Assembly: GCA_002457745.1 (NCBI GenBank)
Contig: NTKV01000005.1
Span: 1-40,012, forward strand
DNA length: 40,012 nt
Source: SAR116 cluster bacterium MED-G06
GTDB lineage: Bacteria > Pseudomonadota > Alphaproteobacteria > Puniceispirillales > Puniceispirillaceae
Direction: 5' to 3'
Shown: one piece after another, positions 10,343 to 18,808 of the stretch
Layout: every line of letters begins with the position of its first letter
Position numbering within the stretch: the first letter of the stretch is position 1
The notes under the pieces: model-generated
Seen by the model: the letters and a program-made list of their open reading frames with translations, nothing else
Databases searched by the model: none
Told to the model about the DNA's origin: nothing
Position numbers and translations under genes: made by a program

Positions 10343-12325
10343 ATGAAACCTGCACCAGAAACCTTCCAAGGCCGCTTGTTCATGCGGTGTCTTGGCATTT
10401 TCGCGGCGTTTTTCACAGCGCTGTTGCCAGCCTCTGCGCCTGCTGCCGAATCCGGCTGGATCGGCGAGCAGACAATCGGTGAGGCACGGCTTGTCTCCGC
10501 GGTGACGGCGACAGGAACGCTCCAGACACTGCCGCTTGGACTTGAATTTACCCTGGCGCCGGGATGGAAAATCTACTGGCGCACACCGGGCGAGGCTGGG
10601 TTGTCGCCGGTCATCGACCTGTCGGAAAGTGCCACGCCGGGATTGTCCGGATCTTTCCGCTGGCCGCTTCCAACACGGTTTGACGCGTTCGGTTTCGATA
10701 ATTTCGGCTATGAAAATGCGGTTATCCTTCCCTTCGACGTGACCGGCCATGTGGCTGATTCGCCGGTCCGCATCACCGCCGATCTGGAAGCGCTGGCCTG
10801 TGCCGAGATCTGCGTGCCACTTGCCGGCAGGCTTGAGCTCGAGATTCCCGACGGGGCGGCGATGCCAAGCCGGCACGCACAGGCGATCGCCCAGTTTGCC
10901 GCGATGGTGCCGCGTCGCGCGGACCAGACCGGCGTCAGTCCCAGCGCGCCGACGCTTCGCATTGCTGCTGCCGCGCCGCGTGAGGAGGGACTCTATGTCG
11001 AGCTTGCCGAGGGCGCGCCTGCCCTGGCCGAGCTGTTTGTGGAAGGCATATCTGATGTCGCCTTCAAGGCGCCGGTCGCGGAAGGCAGAGGTCTGTTTGT
11101 GGCAGCGGTGCCGGCCGAGGGGCTCGATCTTGCCGGCAAGAGGCTGACGCTGACAGTCAGCGCCCCGCCGGAATTTGGCGAGTTCGATGTCACGGTGTCT
11201 GATGGCAAGGCTGCCAGCGCGGCCGGTCAGGCGACAGGACTGTCCGTCACGATGATCATGGTGGCGCTTCTTGGCGGACTGATTCTCAACCTGATGCCCT
11301 GCGTGCTGCCGGTGCTGGCATTGAAGCTGTCGTCGGTGCTGTCGGCGGCGGCGGGGCCGCGCCGGGTGCTGCGTCTGCGCTTTCTGGCCGGCGCTGCCGG
11401 GATTGTGACAAGCTTCATGCTGCTGGCTGCTGGCCTTGCGATGCTGCGGTTTGCCGGGGGTACCGTCGGCTGGGGGATCCAGTTCCAGAACCCGCTGTTC
11501 CTGTCAGTGATGATCGTCATGCTTGGCGTCTTCGCTCTCAGCCTTCTTGACCGGCTGATCATCCCGGTGCCGCGCTTTGCCCAGTCGCTGACGGGTTTGG
11601 CAGGCGGGACCAACAGCAGCCCTTACCGCGGTGATTTTCTGGCCGGAATGCTGGCCACCATTCTTGCCACGCCCTGTTCGGCGCCGTTTGTCGGCACTGC
11701 GGTGGCGGCGGCGCTGTCAGGCAGCACAGCCACCCTGTTTGGCATCTTCCTTGCGCTTGGGATCGGGCTTGCCACGCCCTGGCTTCTGGTTGCTGTGCAG
11801 CCGTCGCTTGTAGCCTTCCTGCCGCGCCCCGGCCCGTGGATGGCGTGGATGAAGCGCGGGTTGGCGCTTCTTCTTGCCGGCACGATGATCTGGCTTGGTG
11901 GCATTCTGGCAGAGGTGCTGTCGCCGGCACCGGCAGGCGATTCCGTCAGTGCCGATGCCCTGTGGCAACCCTGGTCACGCAAGGCGATGGCGGACGGCCT
12001 GGCCGCCGGAACGCCTGTGCTTGTTGATGTCACCGCCGACTGGTGCGTTACCTGCAAGGCGAACAAGGCGCTGGTGCTGGACCGTGCACCGGTGGCGGCA
12101 ACGCTGTCCGGTGCTGCCGATGATGGCAGGCTGCTGCTGCTTCGCGCTGACTGGACCCGTCCGGATGATGCGATCGCGGCGTTTCTCGCCAGCTATGGCC
12201 GCTTTGGCATTCCCTTCAACATCGTGATCCCTGCGGATGAGACGGATGTTTTCATCCTGCCGGAAATCCTGACCAGCGGATCGGTGATGCAGGCACTTGA
12301 AAATGCTGGCGTAACAGCCAAATAA
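10343..12325 (+). CDS. DsbD/ScsB-like protein-disulfide reductase with C-terminal thioredoxin domain
   Basis: Signal peptide, N-terminal DsbD-type domain, TM core LMPCVLPVLALKLSSV and ATPCSAPFVGTAVAAAL, C-terminal TADWCVTCKANK. Start at 10343 or 10382 preferred over 10232. Confidence 0.9.
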   Translation: MKPAPETFQGRLFMRCLGIFAAFFTALLPASAPAAESGWIGEQTIGEARLVSAVTATGTLQTLPLGLEFTLAPGWKIYWRTPGEAGLSPVIDLSESATPGLSGSFRWPLPTRFDAFGFDNFGYENAVILPFDVTGHVADSPVRITADLEALACAEICVPLAGRLELEIPDGAAMPSRHAQAIAQFAAMVPRRADQTGVSPSAPTLRIAAAAPREEGLYVELAEGAPALAELFVEGISDVAFKAPVAEGRGLFVAAVPAEGLDLAGKRLTLTVSAPPEFGEFDVTVSDGKAASAAGQATGLSVTMIMVALLGGLILNLMPCVLPVLALKLSSVLSAAAGPRRVLRLRFLAGAAGIVTSFMLLAAGLAMLRFAGGTVGWGIQFQNPLFLSVMIVMLGVFALSLLDRLIIPVPRFAQSLTGLAGGTNSSPYRGDFLAGMLATILATPCSAPFVGTAVAAALSGSTATLFGIFLALGIGLATPWLLVAVQPSLVAFLPRPGPWMAWMKRGLALLLAGTMIWLGGILAEVLSPAPAGDSVSADALWQPWSRKAMADGLAAGTPVLVDVTADWCVTCKANKALVLDRAPVAATLSGAADDGRLLLLRADWTRPDDAIAAFLASYGRFGIPFNIVIPADETDVFILPEILTSGSVMQALENAGVTAK

Positions 12326-12383
12326 AGCCGATGGCTCTCGCACGGGGACCATCTCAATCCACAGACTCCCGGGACTAGACATC

Positions 12384-12863
12384 ATGACCATCGAAGCCGG
12401 TCAGGCCATTCCTCAGGCCACCATCCAGATCAAGACTGACGACGGCGTGGACGCCCACGATACACTGGAATATTTCGGCGCTGGCAGGACCATCCTGTTT
12501 GCGCTTCCGGGAGCTTTCACCGCCACCTGTTCGGCCAAGCACCTCCCCGAATTTGTCGCCAAGGCGGAGGAACTGCAGGCCACCGGTGTCGACCGGATCG
12601 CGTGCCTTGCGGTGAATGATGCGCATGTGATGAAAGCCTGGGGCGACATTCATGGGGCGCCCGGCAAGATCGACATGCTTGCAGACCCGCATGCCGAGTT
12701 TGCGCGGGCACTCGGGGTCGCCGTGCATATGGGGCCGATTCTGGGAGAGCGCGCCACCCGCTGCGCGATGATTATCGATAATGGGGTGCTGACCAGCATA
12801 ATGATGGAAGAGGTCGGGGCCTATGAGGTGTCCAGCCCCACCTATGTGATGACGCAGCTCTAG
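12384..12863 (+). CDS. Peroxiredoxin (Prx5/redoxin type)
   Basis: LFALPGAFTATCSAKHLPEFVAKAEEL and CLAVNDAHVMKAWG. Confidence 0.94.
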   Translation: MTIEAGQAIPQATIQIKTDDGVDAHDTLEYFGAGRTILFALPGAFTATCSAKHLPEFVAKAEELQATGVDRIACLAVNDAHVMKAWGDIHGAPGKIDMLADPHAEFARALGVAVHMGPILGERATRCAMIIDNGVLTSIMMEEVGAYEVSSPTYVMTQL

Positions 12864-12868
12864 CTGCG
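12853..12868. terminator. Possible bidirectional hairpin at the convergent peroxiredoxin/rnhA junction
   Basis: CGCAGC-TCTA-GCTGCG perfect 6-bp stem spanning the peroxiredoxin stop codon; no clear U-tract. Confidence 0.3.
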
Positions 12869-12869
12869 C

Positions 12870-13310
12870 TCAGATATTGATTGAGCTGGCCGCGGCGCGG
12901 GCCAGCTCGTCGCACCGCTCGTTCATCTCATTGCCGGCATGGCCCTTGACCCAGTGCCAGGTCACCTGATGGCGCTGCAGCGCGGTATCAAGCTGCTGCC
13001 ACAGATCCTGATTCATCACCGGCTTCTTTGCCGCTGTGCGCCAGCCATTGGCCTTCCAGCGCGGCATCCAGTCGGTCACGCCCTGCATCACATATTTGCT
13101 GTCAGTATGAAGATCGACCTGCATCGGCCGTTTCAGCGCGTTCAGGCCCTCGATTGCGGCCTGAAGTTCCATCCGGTTGTTGGTGGTGTCCTCCACCGGG
13201 CCGCTCAGCTCACGCCTCTCCTCGCGCCACTGCAGCACCGCCGCCCAGCCACCCGGGCCAGGGTTGCGCAGGCAGGATCCGTCAGTATGGAGTGTCACGC
13301 GTTCGCCCAT
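12870..13310 (-). CDS. rnhA: Ribonuclease HI
   Basis: [46 protein letters not shown] and [16 protein letters not shown]. Confidence 0.97.
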   Translation of the reverse strand: MGERVTLHTDGSCLRNPGPGGWAAVLQWREERRELSGPVEDTTNNRMELQAAIEGLNALKRPMQVDLHTDSKYVMQGVTDWMPRWKANGWRTAAKKPVMNQDLWQQLDTALQRHQVTWHWVKGHAGNEMNERCDELARAAASSINI

Positions 13311-13315
13311 CGCCG

Positions 13316-14281
13316 CTATAGCCCTATGCCATAGGCGGTGGTGCCTGACACCGACTGGTGAAAGCGCAGGATGCTCCAGTACTCCATCGGGTTCTTCGGG
13401 CTGACAAGCGCGTCTTTCGGCGTGTGAATCCAGTCATAGAGCCGTGTCAGGAAAAACCGCATTGCCGAGCCTGCGGCGAGGGTCGGGATGGCTTCGGTTT
13501 CCGCTTCGCTCAGCGGTCGCACCTCCTGATACCCGCGCAACATGGCACGTGACTTGGTGAGGTTGAAGCTGCCATCCGGTTCAAAGCACCAGCTGTTCAG
13601 GCAAATCCCGAGGTCATAGGCGAAGATGTCATCACAGGCGAAATAGAAATCGATCACACCGGTCAGCCTGTCGCCGATGAACAGGACATTGTTGGGGAAC
13701 AGGTCGGCATGGATGACGCCGGAAGGCAGGTCATCCGGCCAGGACGACAGGATGGTGTCCAGCCGCTCCTGAATCTTTGTCTGCATGCCGTCACCGACGA
13801 TGTTGGCGTCACTGCCAATGGAATCGAACAGCGGCTGCCATGCCGCCGGGCCAAGGGCGTTTGTCCGCCGCCGCGTCACCGGCGCACAGTTCATATGCAT
13901 GGTCGCCAGCGACCGTCCGAGTTCGGCGCATTTCTCGCGGCTTGGAAAGCGGCTCCATGTGCCGTCCAGGAAGGTGAAGACGGCACAGGGGCGTCCCATG
14001 AGTTCCTGGAGGATCGAGCCATCCCGCGCCTGTACGGGCAGGGGGCAGTTCATCCCTGAATCCGCCAGCACCTGCATCACCTCGATGAAAAAGGGAAGGT
14101 CATGTCGCTCCACCCGCTTTTCATAAAGCGTCAGGATGTAGTTGGCCCGGTCGGTGCGCAGCAGATAGTTCGAATTTTCCACGCCCTCGGCTATGCCGGC
14201 GAAGCTCAGCACGGTTCCCAGATCATACGCCGCCATGAAGTCGGCAAGCGCAGCATCATCGACATTGGTATAGACGGCCAT
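13316..14281 (-). CDS. thrB: Homoserine kinase (ThrB, APH fold)
   Basis: [35 protein letters not shown] and [14 protein letters not shown]; rnhA-thrB-ispH order common in Alphaproteobacteria. Confidence 0.95.
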   Translation of the reverse strand: MAVYTNVDDAALADFMAAYDLGTVLSFAGIAEGVENSNYLLRTDRANYILTLYEKRVERHDLPFFIEVMQVLADSGMNCPLPVQARDGSILQELMGRPCAVFTFLDGTWSRFPSREKCAELGRSLATMHMNCAPVTRRRTNALGPAAWQPLFDSIGSDANIVGDGMQTKIQERLDTILSSWPDDLPSGVIHADLFPNNVLFIGDRLTGVIDFYFACDDIFAYDLGICLNSWCFEPDGSFNLTKSRAMLRGYQEVRPLSEAETEAIPTLAAGSAMRFFLTRLYDWIHTPKDALVSPKNPMEYWSILRFHQSVSGTTAYGIGL

Positions 14282-14288
14282 CCGTTGC

Positions 14289-15251
14289 TCAGCCCTGATT
14301 TGCCAGGATCGGCGGCAGCTTGAAGGTCATCGTTTCCTCGACAAGCGCATCCTCATCAAGTTGCAGGTCATAGCGCCCGCGCATGGTATCGATGATGTCG
14401 TGGATCAGGCTTTCTGGGGCCGAGGCCCCGGCCGACAGACCCACATGGGTGGCGTTGTCGATCTCGTCCCAGTCGATGGCCCCGACATCGGCAACAAGCC
14501 GGCCCCGCGCGGCGCCAGCGCGCTCTGCAACTTCGACAAGCCGCTTTGAGTTCGATGAATTTTCCGCGCCAACGACAAGAACGATGTCACACAGGGGCGC
14601 GATGTGCTTGACCGCATTCTGCCTGTTGGTGGTGGCATAGCAGATGTCTTCGCCCCGCGGGCCGGAGATCTCCGGAAACCTGAACTGCAGGATGGAGATG
14701 ATTTCCGCTGTGTCGTCCACCGACAGGGTTGTCTGCGTGGCGAATGCCAGATCCGCATCCTCAGGCGGGGTGACGGTGCGTGCATCCTCGGCTGTCTCGA
14801 CCAGGGTGATCTCTCCGGAGTCAACCTGACCCATGGTGCCTTCGACCTCTGGATGGCCGGCATGCCCGATCAGCAACACATGCTTGCGCTGCGCGGCGTG
14901 CCGACGGGTCTCAACATGCACTTTGGTGACCAGCGGGCAGGTGGCGTCAACGGCAATCATGTTGCGGCGGTCCGCCTCGGCAACAACAGCGCGCGATACA
15001 CCATGTGCCGAGAAGACGACAGGCGCGCCCTCCGGAACCTCTTCAAGCTCCTCGACAAAGACCGCGCCCTTGGCAGCGAGACCGTCGACCACAGTCCTGT
15101 TGTGAACAATCTCATGCCGCACATAGACAGGCGCGCCGAACCTCTCCAGCGCAACCTCGACAATGCGAACGGCCCGATCGACCCCGGCACAGAACCCGCG
15201 GGGCGCGGCAAGATGAAGGAATTTCCGGTCTTTTGTCACGGCCTGCTCCAT
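14289..15251 (-). CDS. ispH: 4-hydroxy-3-methylbut-2-enyl diphosphate reductase
   Basis: [32 protein letters not shown] and [10 protein letters not shown]. Confidence 0.97.
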   Translation of the reverse strand: MEQAVTKDRKFLHLAAPRGFCAGVDRAVRIVEVALERFGAPVYVRHEIVHNRTVVDGLAAKGAVFVEELEEVPEGAPVVFSAHGVSRAVVAEADRRNMIAVDATCPLVTKVHVETRRHAAQRKHVLLIGHAGHPEVEGTMGQVDSGEITLVETAEDARTVTPPEDADLAFATQTTLSVDDTAEIISILQFRFPEISGPRGEDICYATTNRQNAVKHIAPLCDIVLVVGAENSSNSKRLVEVAERAGAARGRLVADVGAIDWDEIDNATHVGLSAGASAPESLIHDIIDTMRGRYDLQLDEDALVEETMTFKLPPILANQG

Positions 15252-15314
15252 GTCGTTGTTCTTGCGCGATTACACCGCACAGGTCAATTGCTGTTGTCTG
15301 AAAAAGCAGATAGG

Positions 15315-15794
15315 ATGCGGCGCATGAAACACCAGACCCTCGCACGATTTCTTCCGATATCTACCGTTCTGGGCGGCGCAGCTTTCCTTGCCGCCTGCGC
15401 CGGGGACCCGGTCTATGTGGCCTGTCCGGAAATCACCGCACCGCCGGAAGGCACAGCCGCCTTCAGGAAGATCGATGTGACCGGCGAGGTGATCGATGTT
15501 CGGATGAATGGCGTACGCGGCCTGTGCCAGCCGGTTGATGGCGGAACGCGGGTTGATGTCGCGATTGGACTGAAGATGAAGCGTCCGGCGGCCGAGAGTT
15601 TTGCCGGCGGCGTTGCCGAGGTCGAGGTCATGGCCTTTATCATTGATGCGGACGACAAGGTGGTTCGCACCGACACTGTCTTGTACAAGACAGGCTTCAG
15701 GGATGGTATGCGCATCGTTTATCCGGTCGCCGAATATTCGGACGAGCTGTCAGATGGCCAGCGTCTTGTGCTGGCCCTCGTTCCCGAGCTTTAG
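15315..15794 (+). CDS. Small lipoprotein of unknown function
   Basis: Lipobox-like GGAAFLAACAGDP after a hydrophobic leader; 159-aa ORF from ATG 15315 (alternative 15324), shorter than the ORF track entry that reads antisense through ispH. Confidence 0.75.
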   Translation: MRRMKHQTLARFLPISTVLGGAAFLAACAGDPVYVACPEITAPPEGTAAFRKIDVTGEVIDVRMNGVRGLCQPVDGGTRVDVAIGLKMKRPAAESFAGGVAEVEVMAFIIDADDKVVRTDTVLYKTGFRDGMRIVYPVAEYSDELSDGQRLVLALVPEL

Positions 15795-15823
15795 GAATTT
15801 TCAGGAAAACAGAGAGATGCAGA

Positions 15824-15843
15824 TCGGCGCCCGGAGGCGCCGA
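15824..15843. terminator. Perfect 8-bp hairpin between the convergent lipoprotein gene and atpF
   Basis: TCGGCGCC-CGGA-GGCGCCGA in the 52-bp gap between convergent stops; no immediate U-tract. Confidence 0.45.
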
Positions 15844-15846
15844 CTG

Positions 15847-16335
15847 CTAGTTCAGTTTATCGATGTCGCTTGCGGCGTCGTCGATCAGCGCGAGGCCGGA
15901 GTCGTTGTCCAGCTTCGAGGTGATGATCTGCGCCGCAGAGGCAATCGCGAGGCTTGCCGCCTTGTCGCGGAGCTCGTTGATCATTGCGGTTTCTGCCGCC
16001 TTGATCTTGGCTGTGGCCTGCTGTTCACGACGCTTGATCGTTTCCTCGGCCGCCTTTTCCGCATTTTCGCGAATACGTTCGGCAGTGGCTTCTGCCGTCT
16101 TCAGGATCGATTTCGCCTCTTCAGACGCCTCACGATGAAGACGCTGGAACTGATGCAGTTCGTCGAGCGCAGCCTCGCGGAGCTCACGGGCTTCATCAAG
16201 ATCGGTTTTGATCTTGTTGGACCGCTCGTCAAGCATCGCGCCAAGCACGGCACCAGCCTTCTTCCAGACAAGCGCGATGAATGTCACAAAGCCAACGGCA
16301 ACCCAGACTGATTCCCAAACAATGCCGTCCATCAT
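15847..16335 (-). CDS. atpF: ATP synthase F0 subunit b
   Basis: Single N-terminal TM then charged helix; second of paired b-type subunits in the F0 operon. Confidence 0.93.
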   Translation of the reverse strand: MMDGIVWESVWVAVGFVTFIALVWKKAGAVLGAMLDERSNKIKTDLDEARELREAALDELHQFQRLHREASEEAKSILKTAEATAERIRENAEKAAEETIKRREQQATAKIKAAETAMINELRDKAASLAIASAAQIITSKLDNDSGLALIDDAASDIDKLN

Positions 16336-16934
16336 CCTGCCTCCTGCATGGCCAGATCCTTGGCGACCGCTTTCACGGCTTTCTCCGCCTGCGCCTTTGT
16401 TGCCTTCACACCGGCGATCTGTGCCGCAGTGTCGATGGCAGCTTCAGCCGCGATGGCAGTGATGTTGCCTTCGGCTTCAGCCCGATCGGCAGCCAGCTTT
16501 GTTTCCGCCTTGCCAATCTTGGTCGCCATCCGCTTGCCAGCTTTCGCTTCGGCGGCGTCTGCCTTTGCCTGGGCGTCGGCAGCAGCCTTGCGGGCGAATT
16601 CCGCCGCATCGGAGCGGGCTTCATCAAGGCTTGCTTCGTATTCGGTGCGGGTCTGCGCGGCCTCCGCACTCGCCTCGCGGGCGCGTGTGAGGTCATCATC
16701 AAGACGTGTGCGGCGTTCCTCGAGGACCGAACCGATCCGCGGGGTGACGACGCGCGCCATGAAGATGTAGCCAATGCCGAATACCACCGCCAGCCAGAAC
16801 AGCTGTGACGGCCAGGTATCGACCTTCAGCTGCGGCAGGCCGGGCTCGGAATCCCCCGCCGCATGGGCGAGAGAGCCGATACCGGCCACTAGCGACGCCG
16901 TCGCAACGGCTGCGGCTGTTTTGAGAGTGCTCAT
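16332..16934 (-). CDS. ATP synthase F0 subunit b'
   Basis: Translation from ATG at 16934 (MSTLKTAAAVATASLVAG...); GLPQLKVDTWPSQLFWLAVVFGIGYIFMARVVTPRIGSVLEERR typical of b'. Confidence 0.93.
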   Translation of the reverse strand: MSTLKTAAAVATASLVAGIGSLAHAAGDSEPGLPQLKVDTWPSQLFWLAVVFGIGYIFMARVVTPRIGSVLEERRTRLDDDLTRAREASAEAAQTRTEYEASLDEARSDAAEFARKAAADAQAKADAAEAKAGKRMATKIGKAETKLAADRAEAEGNITAIAAEAAIDTAAQIAGVKATKAQAEKAVKAVAKDLAMQEAG

Positions 16935-17004
16935 GCCAGTCTCCTTGACTGACCGTCCAGCCGGCGGTGCCGGCGGACGATCAAAATCGGATGCGGAAGC
17001 CGGC

Positions 17005-17232
17005 TTAGAGCGCAAACAGAAGCAGCAGCGCGACAACCAGCGCGAACAGTGCGATGGCTTCGGTCAGGGCGAAGCCCAGGATGCCGATGCCGAACACTTC
17101 GCCACGAGCTGCCGGATTGCGGGCAATCGAATTGACAAGCGAGGAGAAGATGTTGCCGATACCAAGTGCAACGCCGAGAAGCGGGAGTACGGCAATGCCG
17201 GCACCAATCATCTTTGCAGCTTCTACTTCCAT
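17005..17232 (-). CDS. atpE: ATP synthase F0 subunit c
   Basis: Two-TM proteolipid: [37 protein letters not shown] ... [20 protein letters not shown]. Confidence 0.97.
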   Translation of the reverse strand: MEVEAAKMIGAGIAVLPLLGVALGIGNIFSSLVNSIARNPAARGEVFGIGILGFALTEAIALFALVVALLLLFAL

Positions 17233-17330
17233 GTTCCTAGTCCTTCCGTAGGTTTTTCAAGTCTAAGTAGCTGTTAGTCCAGTCCGCTGTTGACCGTCAG
17301 CGGTAAACGTTACGCCGCGCAGCGCCTGCC

Positions 17331-18089
17331 CTAGTGCAGGTGCAACGCGTCATTCAGATACATGCATGTCAGGATGGTGAACACATACGCCTGAAGCGCT
17401 GCCACCAGGAATTCCAGTCCGGTCAGTCCGATAATCGCGGCAAACGGCAGCAGCGAGCCGGTGACCGCGATGCCGCCAGCACCAGAGATCATCACGGCGA
17501 GGCCAGCAAAGACCTTCAGCATCGTATGACCGGCCAGCATGTTGGCGAACAGACGAACCGAGAGGCTCACCGGACGCACGAAATAGGAAATCACCTCGAT
17601 CACAATCAGGAACGGGATCAACGGCTTTGGCGCGCCGGCAGGCACGAACAGCGTGAAGAAGTGCAGTCCGTGCTTGACCAGGCCGACGATGGTCACGCCG
17701 ACAAACACGAAGGCCGCCAGCGCGAAGGTCACGATGATCTGCGAGGTAAAGGTGTAGGAATAGGGCACCATACCAAGAAGGTTGCCGAACAGCAGGAAGA
17801 CAAACAGGGTGAAGATGAACGGGAAATAGGCGCGCCCGTCATTGCCAACATTGCTTCGCACCAGATCGGCGACGAATTCATACATCATCTCGGCGGCGCA
17901 TTGCAGCCTGCCGGGAACCATCTCGCGCTTCGACATGGCGCTGGCAAGGAAGACCCCGCCGACGACCATTGCCAGCAGCATGAAGAGGCTGGAATTGGTG
18001 AAGGATATGTCGTAACCGCCGGCGCTCAGCTCGAAGATCGGCTTGATCTTGAACTGCTCGATAGGTGAGTGCATCCCCTCAGAAGCCAT
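17331..18089 (-). CDS. atpB: ATP synthase F0 subunit a
   Basis: SLSVRLFANMLAGHTMLKVF and GLEFLVAALQAYVFTILTCMYLNDALHLH. Confidence 0.97.
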   Translation of the reverse strand: MASEGMHSPIEQFKIKPIFELSAGGYDISFTNSSLFMLLAMVVGGVFLASAMSKREMVPGRLQCAAEMMYEFVADLVRSNVGNDGRAYFPFIFTLFVFLLFGNLLGMVPYSYTFTSQIIVTFALAAFVFVGVTIVGLVKHGLHFFTLFVPAGAPKPLIPFLIVIEVISYFVRPVSLSVRLFANMLAGHTMLKVFAGLAVMISGAGGIAVTGSLLPFAAIIGLTGLEFLVAALQAYVFTILTCMYLNDALHLH

Positions 18090-18117
18090 AGGTCATTCGT
18101 CCCTTGCTTGCCAACGG

Positions 18118-18495
18118 CTACCGGCCGTCGGTGTCACTGTCACTGTCATCACCGGCATCACGCCGGTGCTCATCAAAATATCCGGTCGCCATACCGCGGC
18201 CAGATACCATTCTCCACACATTCAGCATCCCGGCCGCTGCGCCCAGAAACAGCAGCAACACCATGAACAGAGGCGTTGTGCCAAGCCAGCGGTCAAGCAC
18301 CCAGCCGATGAACGTTCCGACCATCACCCCGGCAACCAGTTCGGTTGCGACGCGGCCCAGGATGGCTCCCATGCCGGGTGGAAGAGCGTGGCGCTCATGC
18401 GTCTTCGACTGTTCCTGATCCCCCTGCAACTGGGCGATGCGGCGGTCGATATCCTGCAGACGTTTGTCGCCGCGGTTCGGTTCCTGATCGCTCAT
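18118..18495 (-). CDS. atpI: ATP synthase protein I (AtpI)
   Basis: ATG at 18495 gives MSDQEPNRGDKRLQDIDRRIAQLQ..., AtpI-like two-TM domain ELVAGVMVGTFIGWVLDRWLGTTPLFMVLLLFLGAAAGMLNVWR; upstream of atpB. Confidence 0.9.
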   Translation of the reverse strand: MSDQEPNRGDKRLQDIDRRIAQLQGDQEQSKTHERHALPPGMGAILGRVATELVAGVMVGTFIGWVLDRWLGTTPLFMVLLLFLGAAAGMLNVWRMVSGRGMATGYFDEHRRDAGDDSDSDTDGR

Positions 18496-18596
18496 GTTGT
18501 CTTGTCTGTGGGGGCTGGTATCGACTGGATGGTTTCGGCCACACATGATGGCCGGTGCGGGTCCAGTCTGCCAGTGAAGACGCTGTGCCGATCCCC

Positions 18597-18624
18597 GTCC
18601 CTTATGGTTGGTCCCGTATGGTTG
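18597..18624. repeat. 14-bp direct tandem repeat in the atp operon leader
   Basis: GTCCCTTATGGTTG (18597-18610) and GTCCCGTATGGTTG (18611-18624), one mismatch. Confidence 0.85.
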
Positions 18625-18693
18625 CTGTCCATGTAACTGGGCCCCGGAACGCATGTTTGATCACACGAGATTCCGGGTGCCGAAATCGCGCAC

Positions 18694-18723
18694 AAAATAG
18701 GGGTCCGCCTCGGTTGTTGTCAA
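18694..18723 (-). promoter_or_regulatory. Candidate sigma70-type promoter for the atp F0 operon
   Basis: On the minus strand TTGACA (18718-18723), 18-bp spacer, TATTTT (18694-18699), about 190 nt upstream of the atpI start. Confidence 0.5.
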
Positions 18724-18808
18724 GCATTCAATCCCCTGTGATTTTACCAGCGTTTCTGCGGGTTTGCCGAGGGGGTTTCGGGCCTCTTCGCGGCGTGGAG
18801 CGCAGGGG

